A stretch of 64,000 nt of DNA. Origin: Cellulomonas sp. Root930 (GTDB taxonomy: Bacteria > Actinomycetota > Actinomycetes > Actinomycetales > Cellulomonadaceae). The notes beneath the pieces were generated by a model, which saw nothing but the letters and a program-made list of their open reading frames with translations, was not told the DNA's origin and made no database searches. Below are positions 8,660 to 18,347 of this stretch, one piece after another (position 1 is the stretch's first letter; every line of letters starts with the position of its first letter). The stretch lies in contig LMJI01000002.1 in assembly GCA_001429255.1 (NCBI GenBank), forward strand, positions 297,274-361,273. Reading direction: 5' to 3'. A program made the translations under genes and the position numbers.

Positions 8660-9484
8660 TCAGGACTGGAGGAACTCCAGCAGGTCCGCGTTGATGGTCG
8701 CGGCCTCGGTGGTCGGCATGCCGTGCGGGAACCCGGGGTAGGTCTTCAGGGTGCCGTTCTGCAGCAGCTGCGCCGACAGCGGTGCGGAGTCGGCGTACGG
8801 GACCACCTGGTCGTCGTCGCCGTGCATCACCAGCACGGGGACGGTGATCTTCTTCAGGTCCTCGGTGAAGTCGGTCTGCGAGAACGCGACGATGCCGTCG
8901 TAGTGCGCCTTGGCGCCGCCCATCATCCCCTGGCGCCACCAGTTCTCGATGATCGCCTCGGACGGGTCGCGGCCGGGCCGGTTGAAGCCGTAGAACTCGG
9001 TGGCGGCCAGGGCCCGGTAGAAGTTCGACCGGTTGGTGGCCACCTGCTCCTGGAGCCCGTCGAACACGCTCTTCGGCAGGCCGCCGGGGTTGGCGTCGGT
9101 CTGCACCATGATCGGCGGGACCGCGCTGATCAGCACGGCCTTGGCGACGCGGCTCTCGCCGTGCCGGGCGATGTAGTGCACGACCTCGCCGCCCCCGGTC
9201 GAGTGGCCGATGTGGACGGCGTCGCGCAGGTCGAGGTGCTCGGTCAGGGCGGCCAGGTCGTCGGCGTAGTGGTCCATGTCGTGGCCGTCGCTGGTCTGCG
9301 TGGACCGGCCGTGACCGCGGCGGTCGTGCGCGATGACCCGGTAGCCGTGCTGGAGGAAGAAGAGCAGCTGGGTGTCCCAGTCGTCGGCCGAGAGCGGCCA
9401 GCCGTGACTGAAGACGAGCGGCTGGCCCGACCCCCAGTCCTTGTAGAAGATCTCGGTGCCGTCGGATGTCGTGATCGTGCCCAT
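8660..9484 (-). CDS. Alpha/beta hydrolase, non-haem chloroperoxidase-like
   Basis: Cytoplasmic hydrolase of 274 residues. The oxyanion segment FSHGWPLS near 25-32, the nucleophile elbow GHSTGGG with Ser95, the catalytic Asp region VMHGDDDQVVP and the C-terminal His in FPHGMP match bacterial cofactor-free haloperoxidase/perhydrolase esterases, which are usually about 275 residues. The ATG at 9484 is preceded by GGAGGGT. The physiological substrate is unknown; such enzymes are generally esterases with promiscuous perhydrolysis. It may be co-transcribed with the two genes upstream of it on the minus strand. Confidence 0.88.
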   Translation of the reverse strand: MGTITTSDGTEIFYKDWGSGQPLVFSHGWPLSADDWDTQLLFFLQHGYRVIAHDRRGHGRSTQTSDGHDMDHYADDLAALTEHLDLRDAVHIGHSTGGGEVVHYIARHGESRVAKAVLISAVPPIMVQTDANPGGLPKSVFDGLQEQVATNRSNFYRALAATEFYGFNRPGRDPSEAIIENWWRQGMMGGAKAHYDGIVAFSQTDFTEDLKKITVPVLVMHGDDDQVVPYADSAPLSAQLLQNGTLKTYPGFPHGMPTTEAATINADLLEFLQS

Positions 9485-9545
9485 GGGTGACCCTCCGGGA
9501 GCTCGGGAACGGTCATCCGAGACTAAGCGGGCATCGACCGGTTGC

Positions 9546-9848
9546 CTAGGTCACCCGCTGCCGGACCAGCTCCACGATGCGTCCGGCGTTCAGGGTCCAG
9601 CCGACGCCGAACACCCGCGGGCTGATCACGTGGGCGCCCTCGGGGTCCCACATGCGCTCCTTGAACCGCGCCACCGTCGGCATGCGGAAGTCGTAGGGGA
9701 CGAACCCGGCCACCTGGCCGTGCCACTCCCGCTCGTCGGCGGGGCGCCGCAGCTCCTTGACCACCGCCGCGACGGCCAGCGCCAGGGTGATGAGGCGGAT
9801 CAGCTTCTGAAGGTCGAGCCCACTGCTGTCCTGCTCGTGCGATGTCAT
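9546..9848 (-). CDS. DUF5808 domain protein with N-terminal hydrophobic segment
   Basis: Small protein of 100 residues. A moderately hydrophobic stretch near 18-30 is followed by a charged linker and a C-terminal block (MWDPEGAHVISPRVFGVGWTLN) that matches the DUF5808 signature, where proteins carry a W-P-phi-D...P+xFG.GWT.N pattern. Function is unknown; many members are membrane-attached. I chose the ATG at 9848 because GAGGGAG lies just upstream; the frame is open to 9902 without a comparable site. Confidence 0.7.
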   Translation of the reverse strand: MTSHEQDSSGLDLQKLIRLITLALAVAAVVKELRRPADEREWHGQVAGFVPYDFRMPTVARFKERMWDPEGAHVISPRVFGVGWTLNAGRIVELVRQRVT

Positions 9849-9891
9849 GTCGACTCCCTCGTCGGGCTTCTGATGATCCACCCGGTGGCCG

Positions 9892-10764
9892 TCAGGAACC
9901 ACCCTCGAGCACCTCGCGCAGCCTCGCGGCGAACGCCTCCGGCTGGCCGGGCTGGCCGTACTCGTCGCCGAGGAAGCCGCCGTGGTTGCTCGGGAAGACG
10001 GTGAGCTCCTGGTCGAGCTCGTCGGCGAGCGCGGAGGAGGTGCGCCAGGTGAGCGTGCCCGTGCTCTCGATGCCGGCGGCGACGACGACGCGCGTCGATG
10101 TGGCGGTGAGCGCCGGGATGTCCGGCTGGTAGGCCGTGATCGCGTTGGAGATGCCGGACAGCAGCGGGTCGGCGCGGGACCCGTCGTCGCCGGTCGGCAG
10201 GCCGAAGCCGGCCGGGTCGGGCAGCTCGGCGCCGAACTCGTCGGTGAGCTCGCCCTCCCAGGAGGTCAGCGCGATGAACGCCGCCATGCCGGCTCCCCAC
10301 CCGCGCTGGTGGTACGCGTCCTGCACCTTCTTCTCCGCGGCGAACGCCTCCTGCGCATCCGGCAGCACGCCCAGCAGGGGCGGCTCGTGCGCGACGAACG
10401 TGCGCACGTCGTCCGGGTGCGCGGAGACGAGGTGCAACCCGGTGACCGCGCCCCCGCTGCTGCCGAGGAGGTCGACGGTCCCGCCGAGCTCGGCGATCAG
10501 CCGGTGCAGGTCGTCGGCCTGCTGCTGGGGGGTGTTCGCGGTCTCGCCGTCGCTGCGGGTGCTCCGGCCGAGGCCGCGCGGGTCGTACGTGACCACGGTC
10601 CGGTCCGGGAAGTACGACGCGAGCGTGCCGAAGCCGGACGCGTCCATGGGCTGCGCGATGAACAGCAGCGGCGGGCGGCCGTCCGCCGGGGGGAGCGGGC
10701 CGCGGACGTCGTAGGTGAGCGACGCCCCGGGCACGTCCAGGGTGTGGGTGGTGGCGGTCGTCAT
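9892..10764 (-). CDS. Alpha/beta fold hydrolase
   Basis: Hydrolase of 290 residues with an HG-like early strand (LLFIAQPMDASG), the elbow GSSGGA with candidate nucleophile Ser103, and a C-terminal SNHGGF that supplies the His. The family includes esterases and bromoperoxidase-like enzymes; the substrate is unknown. The chosen ATG at 10764 follows GGAGGAT; the open frame upstream to 10884 crosses a terminator-like hairpin and is unlikely to be translated. Confidence 0.8.
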   Translation of the reverse strand: MTTATTHTLDVPGASLTYDVRGPLPPADGRPPLLFIAQPMDASGFGTLASYFPDRTVVTYDPRGLGRSTRSDGETANTPQQQADDLHRLIAELGGTVDLLGSSGGAVTGLHLVSAHPDDVRTFVAHEPPLLGVLPDAQEAFAAEKKVQDAYHQRGWGAGMAAFIALTSWEGELTDEFGAELPDPAGFGLPTGDDGSRADPLLSGISNAITAYQPDIPALTATSTRVVVAAGIESTGTLTWRTSSALADELDQELTVFPSNHGGFLGDEYGQPGQPEAFAARLREVLEGGS

Positions 10765-10778
10765 GTGATCCTCCGGAG

Positions 10779-10816
10779 GCGGTCGGGGCCCCCGCCAGTA
10801 TCGGGGCCCCGACCGC
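10779..10816 (-). terminator. Terminator after the GH43 gene
   Basis: A perfect 14-bp inverted repeat (10779-10792 with 10803-10816, 10-base loop) lies 13 bases beyond the GH43 stop on the minus strand and just upstream of the next minus-strand gene. It should separate the two transcription units. Confidence 0.8.
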
Positions 10817-10829
10817 GTCCGGTCGAGGG

Positions 10830-12617
10830 TCAGGGCAGCAGCAGCCGCACCGCCTGGGTGGTTCCGGTGCTGCTCAGCGACCACGTGCCGTCATCGGTCG
10901 GGCTCAGCGTCCAGGTGCCGCACCCGGTGCGGACCAGCCGCAGGTCCGTGCCCAGGCAGCCGCCGCGCTCCGCGGTCCGCACGGTGTACGCGGCGGTCCC
11001 GGCCACCGGCTCGAGCACCCACGACTGACGGGCGCGCTCGTCGCGCGGCCGGAACGTGACCGCACCCGTGTGACCCCGTGGCGCGGTGAGCGTTGTCTGG
11101 TCCGTCGGGCTGGCCAGCAGCACCGCGCCGACGGGCTCGAACCGGAACTGCTGGTCCGCGCCGCCGGTCGGGGAGCTGATCGCGAGGTTGCTCCCCGGGA
11201 CGGGACCGCCCTGGACCGTCCACACCCGGTTGCCGGGCAGGATGCTGGCCACCGTCGTCCACCCGTCGCCCGCGGCGGAGAAGCTCCAGCGCTGGCAGTC
11301 GTTGTTCGGCAGGAACCCGAGCCAGCCCCACTGGGCCACGTTGCCGCCGTCGACGTTGGTGCAGGCACCGACCTCGGCCACGTTGTTGCTGAACCGGTTG
11401 AGGATCCGCGTGCCGGTGCCGCGGTCGGACAGCTGCCACTGCTGGCACGCGTTCTCGAGGTCGGTCCACAGCGCGATGTTGGCGCCCTCGTAGCCGCAGC
11501 CGGCGTTCTCGACGACCGCGGTGCCGTCGCGCGGGACGATCTGCACGAAGGGGTCGCCGTGGCCGATCGAGCGGCTCGGGTTGATCGGGTCGCTGATCAC
11601 CGGCCACCCGTCGCGTCCCCAGGTGAGCTTCCGGACGTTCAGGCGGGGAGCGCCGCCGTCCGTCGCGTCGTAGTAGTGGTTGACGAAGTACCCGGAGCGG
11701 CCGTTCTTGTCCATCAGCAGGTCGCCGCCGCCGGCGCCGACGAACTCGTTGTAGCCGCGCAGGATCTCCGTGCCGCCCTTGGCGTCGAGCAGCGGCACGC
11801 CGTCGGCGTCGACGTACGGGCCGGTCAGGCTGGGGGAGCGGCCGACGATGGTCCGGTAGTCGCTCTCCACGCTGCGGCAGCAGTAGTCCCAGGACACGAA
11901 CAGGTAGTAGTAGCCGTCGTGGAACGCGATCGTCGGGTTCTCCTCGGCGTTCGGGGCGAACTGGCGGCGGGCGATCGCGACGGGCTGCTCGCCGGCGACC
12001 GGCGTGCCGGTCGTGGCGTCGAGAGGCACGAGGTGGATGCCGGAGAAGAACGAGCCGAACGAGAGCCAGGTGCCGCCGTCGGCATCGGTGACGAGGTTCG
12101 GGTCGATCGCGTTGAACGTGTCGACGCCCGGCGTCGAGCGGACGACGAGGCCCTGGTCCTCCCACTGCGGGTCCGCCAGGGTCGGCGACGTGAGCAGCCC
12201 GATCACGGAGTTGTTGGTGCCGAACTGCGAGACCGCGTAGTACAGCCGCCACTCGGTGCCGGACCAGCTGAGGTCGGGCGCCCAGGCGTCACGCGGCGCG
12301 TTCTCGGGGGTGACCCCGAGCGCCTCGAGCGCCCACGAGGGCAGCTCGGTGATCGCCGGGCCGAGCTCCTCCCAGTGCACCAGGTCGCGGGAGCGCTTGA
12401 GTGGGAGGTACGTGTCGTCGAACGCGGCGTCGCCGGTGATCGCGACGTAGTACCAGCCCTTCTCCTTGACCATCGTCGGGTCGTGCGCGATGGGGTCGAC
12501 CGGGCGGGTGGCCGGCGACGGGGTGTGTCCGCCGGCGGTCGCCGCGGTAGCTGGGGCGACCAGCCCGAGCAGCGCGGCGATCACCAGCAGGACCAGCGAC
12601 AGGGGGGTGCGTCTCAT
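10830..12617 (-). CDS. Secreted GH43 arabinanase-like enzyme with ricin-type lectin domain
   Basis: Exported protein of 595 residues. A signal peptide (about 1-30, ending near ATAATA) precedes a five-bladed propeller domain to about residue 380. The three acidic residues expected for GH43 are visible in HDPTMV, AIDPNL and GGTEIL, and the IGHGDPF segment resembles arabinan-degrading members. The C-terminal part (NIALWTDLENACQQW onward, with repeated QQW/CQRW motifs) is a ricin-B/CBM13-like beta-trefoil that would bind plant polysaccharide. Likely role: hydrolysis of arabinan or arabinoxylan side chains. The ATG at 12617 was chosen for its basic signal start MRRT. It is a single-gene unit ending at a strong hairpin. 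Confidence 0.87.
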   Translation of the reverse strand: MRRTPLSLVLLVIAALLGLVAPATAATAGGHTPSPATRPVDPIAHDPTMVKEKGWYYVAITGDAAFDDTYLPLKRSRDLVHWEELGPAITELPSWALEALGVTPENAPRDAWAPDLSWSGTEWRLYYAVSQFGTNNSVIGLLTSPTLADPQWEDQGLVVRSTPGVDTFNAIDPNLVTDADGGTWLSFGSFFSGIHLVPLDATTGTPVAGEQPVAIARRQFAPNAEENPTIAFHDGYYYLFVSWDYCCRSVESDYRTIVGRSPSLTGPYVDADGVPLLDAKGGTEILRGYNEFVGAGGGDLLMDKNGRSGYFVNHYYDATDGGAPRLNVRKLTWGRDGWPVISDPINPSRSIGHGDPFVQIVPRDGTAVVENAGCGYEGANIALWTDLENACQQWQLSDRGTGTRILNRFSNNVAEVGACTNVDGGNVAQWGWLGFLPNNDCQRWSFSAAGDGWTTVASILPGNRVWTVQGGPVPGSNLAISSPTGGADQQFRFEPVGAVLLASPTDQTTLTAPRGHTGAVTFRPRDERARQSWVLEPVAGTAAYTVRTAERGGCLGTDLRLVRTGCGTWTLSPTDDGTWSLSSTGTTQAVRLLLP

Positions 12618-12726
12618 CGGTATTCCTCGTCTTCCACATCGTCGTGGGGGCCGGGCGCGTTCATCCTGGCACCGTTCTACAACGATGTACATGGTGTCCG
12701 GAATGTGATCACGGACGTGGTTCGTG

Positions 12727-15557
12727 CTAGCCGACGCGGCCCGCGATCGCCGTCAGGGCCGCGTCGAGCACGGCTGCTCGGGTCAGGGGTGTTCCCGCCC
12801 CGGCCGAGCGCGCGGGGGCCGCAGCCGGTCCCACGGCCGGCGCGTCGGGCGCTGCGTCGGCGGCGGCGGACAGCAGGCGCGCCGCGTCGTCGTCACCGGT
12901 CCGCCGCAGCAGGTCCGCGAGGTTCCGCAGCGTCGCCCACAGGTGCGTCCAGTTGCCGGTCCGCGCGAAGTACCGGATCACGTCGCGGTAGCCGCGCAGC
13001 GCGTCCTGCACCCGTCCCTGGTCCGACAGGGCGGTGAGCAGACCCACGGTCGCGACGCCGACCAGGAAGCTGGCGCCGGAGCCGCGGGCCAGCCGGACGG
13101 CGTGGCGGTAGTGGCCCTCCGCGGCGCCGGCGTGGGCGGTGGCGTTCTCGATCTCCCCGGCCACGTAGGCGGCCCACGCGCGCTCGGTGGGGGAGGCCGC
13201 GCCGGCGAGGGCGTCGTCGCACAGCGAGCGCGCTCGCGCCAGGTCGCCGGAGTAGAGCGCGGCGAGCGCTGCCACGCCCGACGGGTCGGGGCGCGGTGAG
13301 ACCTGCGTCGCGGCGAGGGCATGCTCGATGGCCTCGGGGTAGCTGCCCCTGGCCAGGGCGACGACCGACCACGGCACGTGGCAGTACCAGCGGCCGAGGT
13401 CGTCCGTCGCCTGCTCGAGACCGGTGCGAGCGAGGGTGGCCGCCTTCTCGAGGTCGCCCCGCTGGTACGCGGCTTCGGCCGCGGCGCCGTGGACGCCGGC
13501 GGCACGGGGATGGCCGGCGAGCACCGGGTCGGCCGCCAGCTCCTCGGCCCAGGCGCGGATCTCGAGCAGGTCGCGGTAGGCGATCGCGCCGTACAGCGAG
13601 ACGACGACGTGGGCGGCCGCGTCCACCGCACCGCGGCGACGCGCCAGCTGCCACACCGCGCGCAGGTTGGCGCGCTCGCGGCGCAGCGTCGCGTCCGCGT
13701 CGGGCTCGTCGTCCCCGGTCAGGCCCGCCTCGATGCTCGTCGTGAGCCGGACGCCCCAGCGCAGCATGCGGTCGGCCGACTCGTCGTCCTCCCCGGCCGC
13801 GCCGATCCGGTCGAGACCGAATGCGCGCAGCGTCTCCAGCATCCGGTAGCGGGTGCGCACCTCGAAGTGGGCGTCGACCATCGAAGCGTCGACCAGCCGG
13901 GAGAGCCCCGCCCCGGGGTCGCCGGGCAGCCCGAGATCGGCGGCCAGCCACTCCGCGGACTCCAGGTCCAGCCCGTCGACGAACGGCGCGACGTGGCGGA
14001 ACAGGCGCTGCTCGTCCGGGGAGAGCAGCCGGTAGGACCACTCGACGGTCGAGCGCAGGGTGCGGTGCCGGGCGTCCCCGGTGGGCCGTCCGGAGCCCAG
14101 CAGGTCCAGGGAGCGGTCGAGGCGGTCGTGCAGGTCCCGCAGCGAGAACGCCGACAGGCGGCTGGCGGCGAGCTCGATGGCGAGAGGGACACCGTCGAGT
14201 CGGCGCACGATGTCGGCCACGAGTGCCAGCTCCGCTGCGGAGGCCGCCGGGTCGGTACGCACCCGGGCCGCCCGCTCGAGGAAGAGCGCGACGGACGCGA
14301 CGTGCGCGGGGTCGTCGTCCGCCCCTGGCAGCGGCAGGGGAGCGAGGCGCGCCGTGTGCTCGCCGGGCAGGCCGAGCGGCTCGCGGCTGGTGGCCAGCAC
14401 GGTCAGCTGGGGGCAGGCGGGCAGGACGACCGCGAGCAGGTCCCGGACCGGGTCGAGCAGGTGCTCGCAGTTGTCGACCAGGAGGATCCCCGGCCGGCTG
14501 TTGAGCACGGCCGTGCACGCCTCGAGCACGTCGCCCTGCACCACGTCGAGCTGCAGCGCCGCCGCCAGGGCACTGGGCAGGGCCGTCGGGTCGGTGACGG
14601 GGCCAGGAGCAGGACGGTCACCGCCGGCGCGCGGGCGACGACCTCGAGGGCCACGCGCGTCTTGCCGACGCCTCCGGTGCCGACGAGCGTCACCAGGCGT
14701 TCGTCCGCGAGCACCCGGTGGAGCGCGGCCACCTCGGCGGCGCGCCCGATGAGCCGGGTCGGCGGTCGTGCCGCGAGCGACGGCCCCGGCGCACGCCCGG
14801 AGCCACCGCCTGCGATGACCCGTTCGAGCTCCCCGACCGCCGGGGACGGGTCCAGGCCGGTCTCCTCCGCCAGCCGCTGCCGCAGCTCGCGGCCGACCTG
14901 CAGCGCCTCCGCCGGACGCGCGACCGCGGCGAGCGCCCGCATGAGCAGCACGGCCGCCGACTCGCGCAGCGGGTCCGCCGCGTAGGTGGCGGTCGCGAGG
15001 TCGACGACGTCGGCGGCCCGGCCCGCGTCGACCGCGTTGGCCACGAGGGCGTCGGTGACCTCGCGCCGCAACCGCGCGCACTCCTCGATCGACACGGCGA
15101 CCGGCGCCACCTCGGCGAGGTCGGCCAGGATCGGCCCTCGCCACAGAGCGTGCGCCTCGCGCAGCTGGGCCAGCGCGCCGCCCGGGTCGTGCGCCGCCCG
15201 GGACCTGGCGCTCGACAGCAGCGATCGCGCGTGCGCGAGGTCCAGCTCGGAGGCGCCGAGCCGGAGCCGGTACGCGCCGGGACTCGTCTCGAGCCTGTCC
15301 GCGGCGGGTCCGAGATGGGCGCGCAGCCGGGAGACGTGGGTCTGGATCGCCTGGCGCGCGGACTCGGGCGGGTCGGCCGGCCACAGGGCGTCGACCAGGT
15401 CGTCGGCGGTGACCGCGCGCCCCTCGGCCAGGGCGAGCAGGGCGAGGACCGCTCGGCGCCGAGGCCCCGGGACGTCCACGACGGCGCCGTCCACCTGCAC
15501 CTGGAGGGGGCCGAGCACGTCCACCCGCAACGGCACCGACGGGACCGTCGCGCTCAT
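12727..15557 (-). pseudogene. BTAD/NB-ARC (AfsR/SARP-like) regulator interrupted by a frameshift
   Basis: Two overlapping minus-strand frames together give one regulator of about 943 residues. The first frame (from 15557) has an OmpR-type DNA-binding domain, a BTAD domain and a P-loop GTGGVGKT. The second frame (to 12727) resumes with APVTDP-type sequence, LLVDNCEHL (Walker B), LATSREPLGL and a TPR-like tail. The family junction LLLAPVTDP is restored if one base is added in the run of four C on the minus strand (plus 14599-14602). So this is either a real disruption, a programmed slip, or a base-call error. It is divergent from the methyltransferase at 15679, which it probably regulates if functional. 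Confidence 0.8.
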
Positions 15558-15678
15558 GGACGCCAGTATGCCCGGCCTGTCAGCGCGGAGACAGGCCGTG
15601 ACAGGGCGGTGACAGCGGGTCCCGCCAACCTCGTCTCATCCCGGCGACCGGCCGGGCAGAGACGAAGGAGAAGGACAG

Positions 15679-16725
15679 ATGGACCACGACAAGGTGCGGG
15701 CGTTCCTCGGCCAGGTCATCACGGACATGGGCGCGACGGGCTCCGCGGGCGCGGTGGTGATCGGCCACCGGCTCGGCCTGTACGGCGCGCTCGCCGAGGG
15801 CCCCGCGACGGCGCAGGCGTTCGCCGAGCGGACCGGCTACGACGAGCGCTACCTGACCGAGTGGCTGCGCAACCAGGCGGCGGGCGGGTACGTCACGTAC
15901 GAGCCGGCCACCACCCAGTTCTCGCTCACCGAGGAGCAGGCGTACTGCCTCGCGGACCCCAACGGCCCGAACGTGTCCGCCGCGTTCGTCGCCGGGGTCG
16001 GCTACCTGCGCGCCGAGCCGCAGCTCACCGAGGCGTTCCGGACGGGTGCCGGCGTCGGCTGGCACGAGCACCACGAGGACGTCTTCGTCGGCTGCGACGC
16101 GTTCTACCGCCCCGGCTACGTGGCCGAGCTGATCCCCACGTGGATCCCGGCGCTGGACGGCGTCGAGCAGAAGCTGACCGAGGGCGGCCGCGTCGCCGAC
16201 ATCGGCTGCGGCCTGGGCTCGACGTCCGTGCTGATGGCGCAGGCGTTCCCGAGCTCCCGCGTCGTCGGTTCCGACTACCACCGCGAGTCCGTCGAGCTCG
16301 CGCGCAAGAAGGCGGCCGAGGCCGGCGTGACCGGTCGCGTCGAGTTCGAGGTGGCGACCGCGCAGGACTTCAGCGGCTCCGGGTACGACCTCGTGACCAC
16401 GTTCGACGCTCTGCACGACATGGGCGACCCCGTCGCGGCCGCCCGGCGGGTCCGGTCCGCGCTCGCGGACGACGGCACCTGGCTGGTGGTGGAGCCCGCC
16501 GCGTCCGACGCGCTGGAGGAGAACCTCCACCCCGTCGGCCGGCTCTACTACGCCGGGTCGCTGTTCCTGTGCGTGCCGAACAGCCTCTCGCAGGCCGGCG
16601 GGTACGCGCTGGGCGCGCAGGCTGGGGAGACCGCGATCCGGGAGATCGCCGCGGCGGCGGGGTTCACCCGCTTCCGGCGCGCCGCGACGAGCGCACTGAA
16701 CGTCGCGTACGAGATCCGTCTGTGA
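15679..16725 (+). CDS. SAM-dependent methyltransferase (Rv2258c-like)
   Basis: Class I methyltransferase of 348 residues. An N-terminal winged-helix dimerisation region (about 1-90, with LTEWLRNQAAGGYV) is followed by the Rossmann domain with SAM motif I VADIGCGLGST, motif II-like GSDYHRES and FDALHDMGDP. It strongly resembles the protein at 35198-36283 along its whole length (shared GWHEHH, FSGSGYDL and HDMGDP blocks), so the two are paralogues. Each is divergent from a large ATPase-type regulator. The substrate is unknown; family members are O- or small-molecule methyltransferases. Confidence 0.88.
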   Translation: MDHDKVRAFLGQVITDMGATGSAGAVVIGHRLGLYGALAEGPATAQAFAERTGYDERYLTEWLRNQAAGGYVTYEPATTQFSLTEEQAYCLADPNGPNVSAAFVAGVGYLRAEPQLTEAFRTGAGVGWHEHHEDVFVGCDAFYRPGYVAELIPTWIPALDGVEQKLTEGGRVADIGCGLGSTSVLMAQAFPSSRVVGSDYHRESVELARKKAAEAGVTGRVEFEVATAQDFSGSGYDLVTTFDALHDMGDPVAAARRVRSALADDGTWLVVEPAASDALEENLHPVGRLYYAGSLFLCVPNSLSQAGGYALGAQAGETAIREIAAAAGFTRFRRAATSALNVAYEIRL

Positions 16726-16730
16726 CCCCG

Positions 16731-16777
16731 GGGGATCGCGGTGCCGTCCTCACTCCAGGAGCGGCACCGCGATCCCC
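16731..16777. terminator. Bidirectional terminator sharing the dinB C-terminal codons
   Basis: A perfect 16-bp inverted repeat (16731-16746 with 16762-16777, 15-base loop). The right arm lies inside the last codons of the polymerase gene, and the loop contains its stop at 16750. It should terminate both convergent genes. Confidence 0.8.
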
Positions 16778-17937
16778 TCGCCCCGGCGCAGCAGGCTCGC
16801 GCGCACGACCGCCTGCGTGCCGAACCGCAGGGCCACCGCGTCCACTGCCTCGTCGAGACCGCCGTGGTCGGGATGGTCCAGCGGCAGCGCGAGCTGCACG
16901 AACTCGTCCGACGAGAGACCGGTCAGGGCGACGCCGACCAGGGTGATCCCGCGCTCGCGGATCAGGGGTGCTGCGGCGTCCAGGAGCCCGAGGGCCGCCG
17001 CGGCGATGTCCTCCGAGGAGTCCGTGCCGGTGACGAACGAGCGCGAGCGGGTGGCCTTCGTGTAGTCCTCGAACCGCAGCCGGAGCACCACCGTCCGCGC
17101 GATCCGGTCCGCCTTGCGCATCCGCCGGCACACGCGGTCGACGAGCCCGAGCAGTGCGGCCCGGACGAACGCGGGATCGTGCGGGCCGTGCCCGATCGCG
17201 CGCTGCGCCCCGATCGACCCGCGCGACTGGCCCACCACCACGCGGGCGGGGGTCAGGCCGTGCACCACCGCGTACAGGTGGGCGCCGGCGGCCGGACCGA
17301 GCGTGCCGGTGAGCACGGAGCGGGGGAGCGCGGCGACGTCCCCCGCGGTGAACAGGCCGTACGCGTGCAGCTTCGTGGCGGTCACCGCACCGACGCCCCA
17401 GAGCAGCTCGACGGGCAGCGGGTGCAGGAACGAGTCCTCGTCGGCCGGGAGCACCAGCAGCAGCCCGTCCGGCTTGGCCACGCGCGAGGCCACCTTGGCC
17501 AGGAACGGAGTCCGGGCCACCCCGACGGTGATGGGCAGACCGACGACGTCGCGGACCTGCGCACGGAGACGTGCGGCGATGTCTACCGGCGCGACGTCGA
17601 TCCGGTGCAGGCCGGCCACGTCGAGGAACGCCTCGTCGATGGAGACGCCCTGGACCATGGGGGTGGTCTGCCGGAAGAGCTCGAACACCGCCTTGCTCGC
17701 CTCGACGTAGGCGTCGAACCGCGGCCGCACGATGATCAGGTCCGGGCACAGGGCGCGCGCCTGCCGGCCGCCCATCGCGGTCTTCACGCCGCGGCGCTTG
17801 GCCTCGTACGAGCAGGCCAGGACCACTCCGCCACCGACCGCGATCGGGCGGTTGCGCAGCCGGGGGTCGTCGCGCTGCTCGACGGAGGCGTAGAAGGCGT
17901 CGAGGTCGGCATGCAGGATCGTGGAGCGCACGAACAC
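16750..17937 (-). CDS. dinB: Y-family DNA polymerase IV
   Basis: Translesion polymerase of up to 395 residues. Catalytic motifs are complete: ILHADLDAFYASVEQ (first metal Asp) and GVSIDEAFLDV (Asp-Glu pair), plus the ITVGVART and helix-hairpin-helix GVGAVTATKL regions. No beta-clamp motif is obvious beyond a C-terminal QLALPL segment, which resembles one. It synthesises past damaged bases during the SOS response. The GTG at 17937 lies inside a LexA box; a GTG two codons downstream (17931) gives the usual family N-terminus and may be the real start. Confidence 0.92.
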   Translation of the reverse strand: MFVRSTILHADLDAFYASVEQRDDPRLRNRPIAVGGGVVLACSYEAKRRGVKTAMGGRQARALCPDLIIVRPRFDAYVEASKAVFELFRQTTPMVQGVSIDEAFLDVAGLHRIDVAPVDIAARLRAQVRDVVGLPITVGVARTPFLAKVASRVAKPDGLLLVLPADEDSFLHPLPVELLWGVGAVTATKLHAYGLFTAGDVAALPRSVLTGTLGPAAGAHLYAVVHGLTPARVVVGQSRGSIGAQRAIGHGPHDPAFVRAALLGLVDRVCRRMRKADRIARTVVLRLRFEDYTKATRSRSFVTGTDSSEDIAAAALGLLDAAAPLIRERGITLVGVALTGLSSDEFVQLALPLDHPDHGGLDEAVDAVALRFGTQAVVRASLLRRGEGIAVPLLE

Positions 17938-17945
17938 ATGTTCGA
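17930..17945. promoter_or_regulatory. LexA (SOS) box overlapping the dinB start
   Basis: The plus strand reads ACGAACACATGTTCGA, matching the actinobacterial SOS consensus TCGAAC-N4-GTTCGA at 11 of 12 defined positions. It covers the annotated dinB GTG and lies 27 bases upstream of the divergent VOC gene, so LexA would repress dinB and may also affect that gene. Confidence 0.85.
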
Positions 17946-17972
17946 ACGTACCTCTGACACTAGGGTGCCGTC

Positions 17973-18347
17973 ATGCACCGGATCATGCTCCGGGAGGTCA
18001 TCATCGACGCTCCCGCGAAGGCCTTCGACGCGGTCACCGCGTTCTGGTCGGGCGCCCTCGCGGCGACGCCCCACCCGGTCCCTGACGAGCCGTTCACCGC
18101 GCTGCGGGACGCTGCCTCGCTGCCGCACGTGGCGACGCAGGACATCGGCGACGACCCGACGCCGCGCTACCACCTCGACATCGAGACGGACGACCTCGAG
18201 GCCGAGATCGCGCGGTTGGAGGGGCTCGGAGCCACCGTCCGCACGCGCTACGACGACTACGCCGTCATGGCGGACCCGGTCGGCCTGGTGTTCTGCCTGC
18301 TGCCGCCGGTCTCCGAGGAGTTCGAGGCGCGCGCGAAGACCGTGTGA
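17973..18347 (+). CDS. Small VOC/glyoxalase-like protein
   Basis: Protein of 124 residues. The pattern (beta-alpha-beta start with VTAFWSGALAA, a central RYHLDIETDDLEAEIARLEGLGA, then DDYAVMADPVGLVFCL) fits a single VOC-fold module of the glyoxalase-like type. Metal ligands are not secure beyond the His in YHLDIE. Function unknown. The ATG at 17973 is only 28 bases from the LexA box shared with dinB, so damage-inducible expression is possible but not shown. Confidence 0.7.
   Translation: MHRIMLREVIIDAPAKAFDAVTAFWSGALAATPHPVPDEPFTALRDAASLPHVATQDIGDDPTPRYHLDIETDDLEAEIARLEGLGATVRTRYDDYAVMADPVGLVFCLLPPVSEEFEARAKTV

Noticed and set aside
12683..12690. Palindrome ATGTACAT before the GH43 gene as a sugar-regulator site
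   Set aside because: Only eight bases, with no matching flanks; it may be chance.
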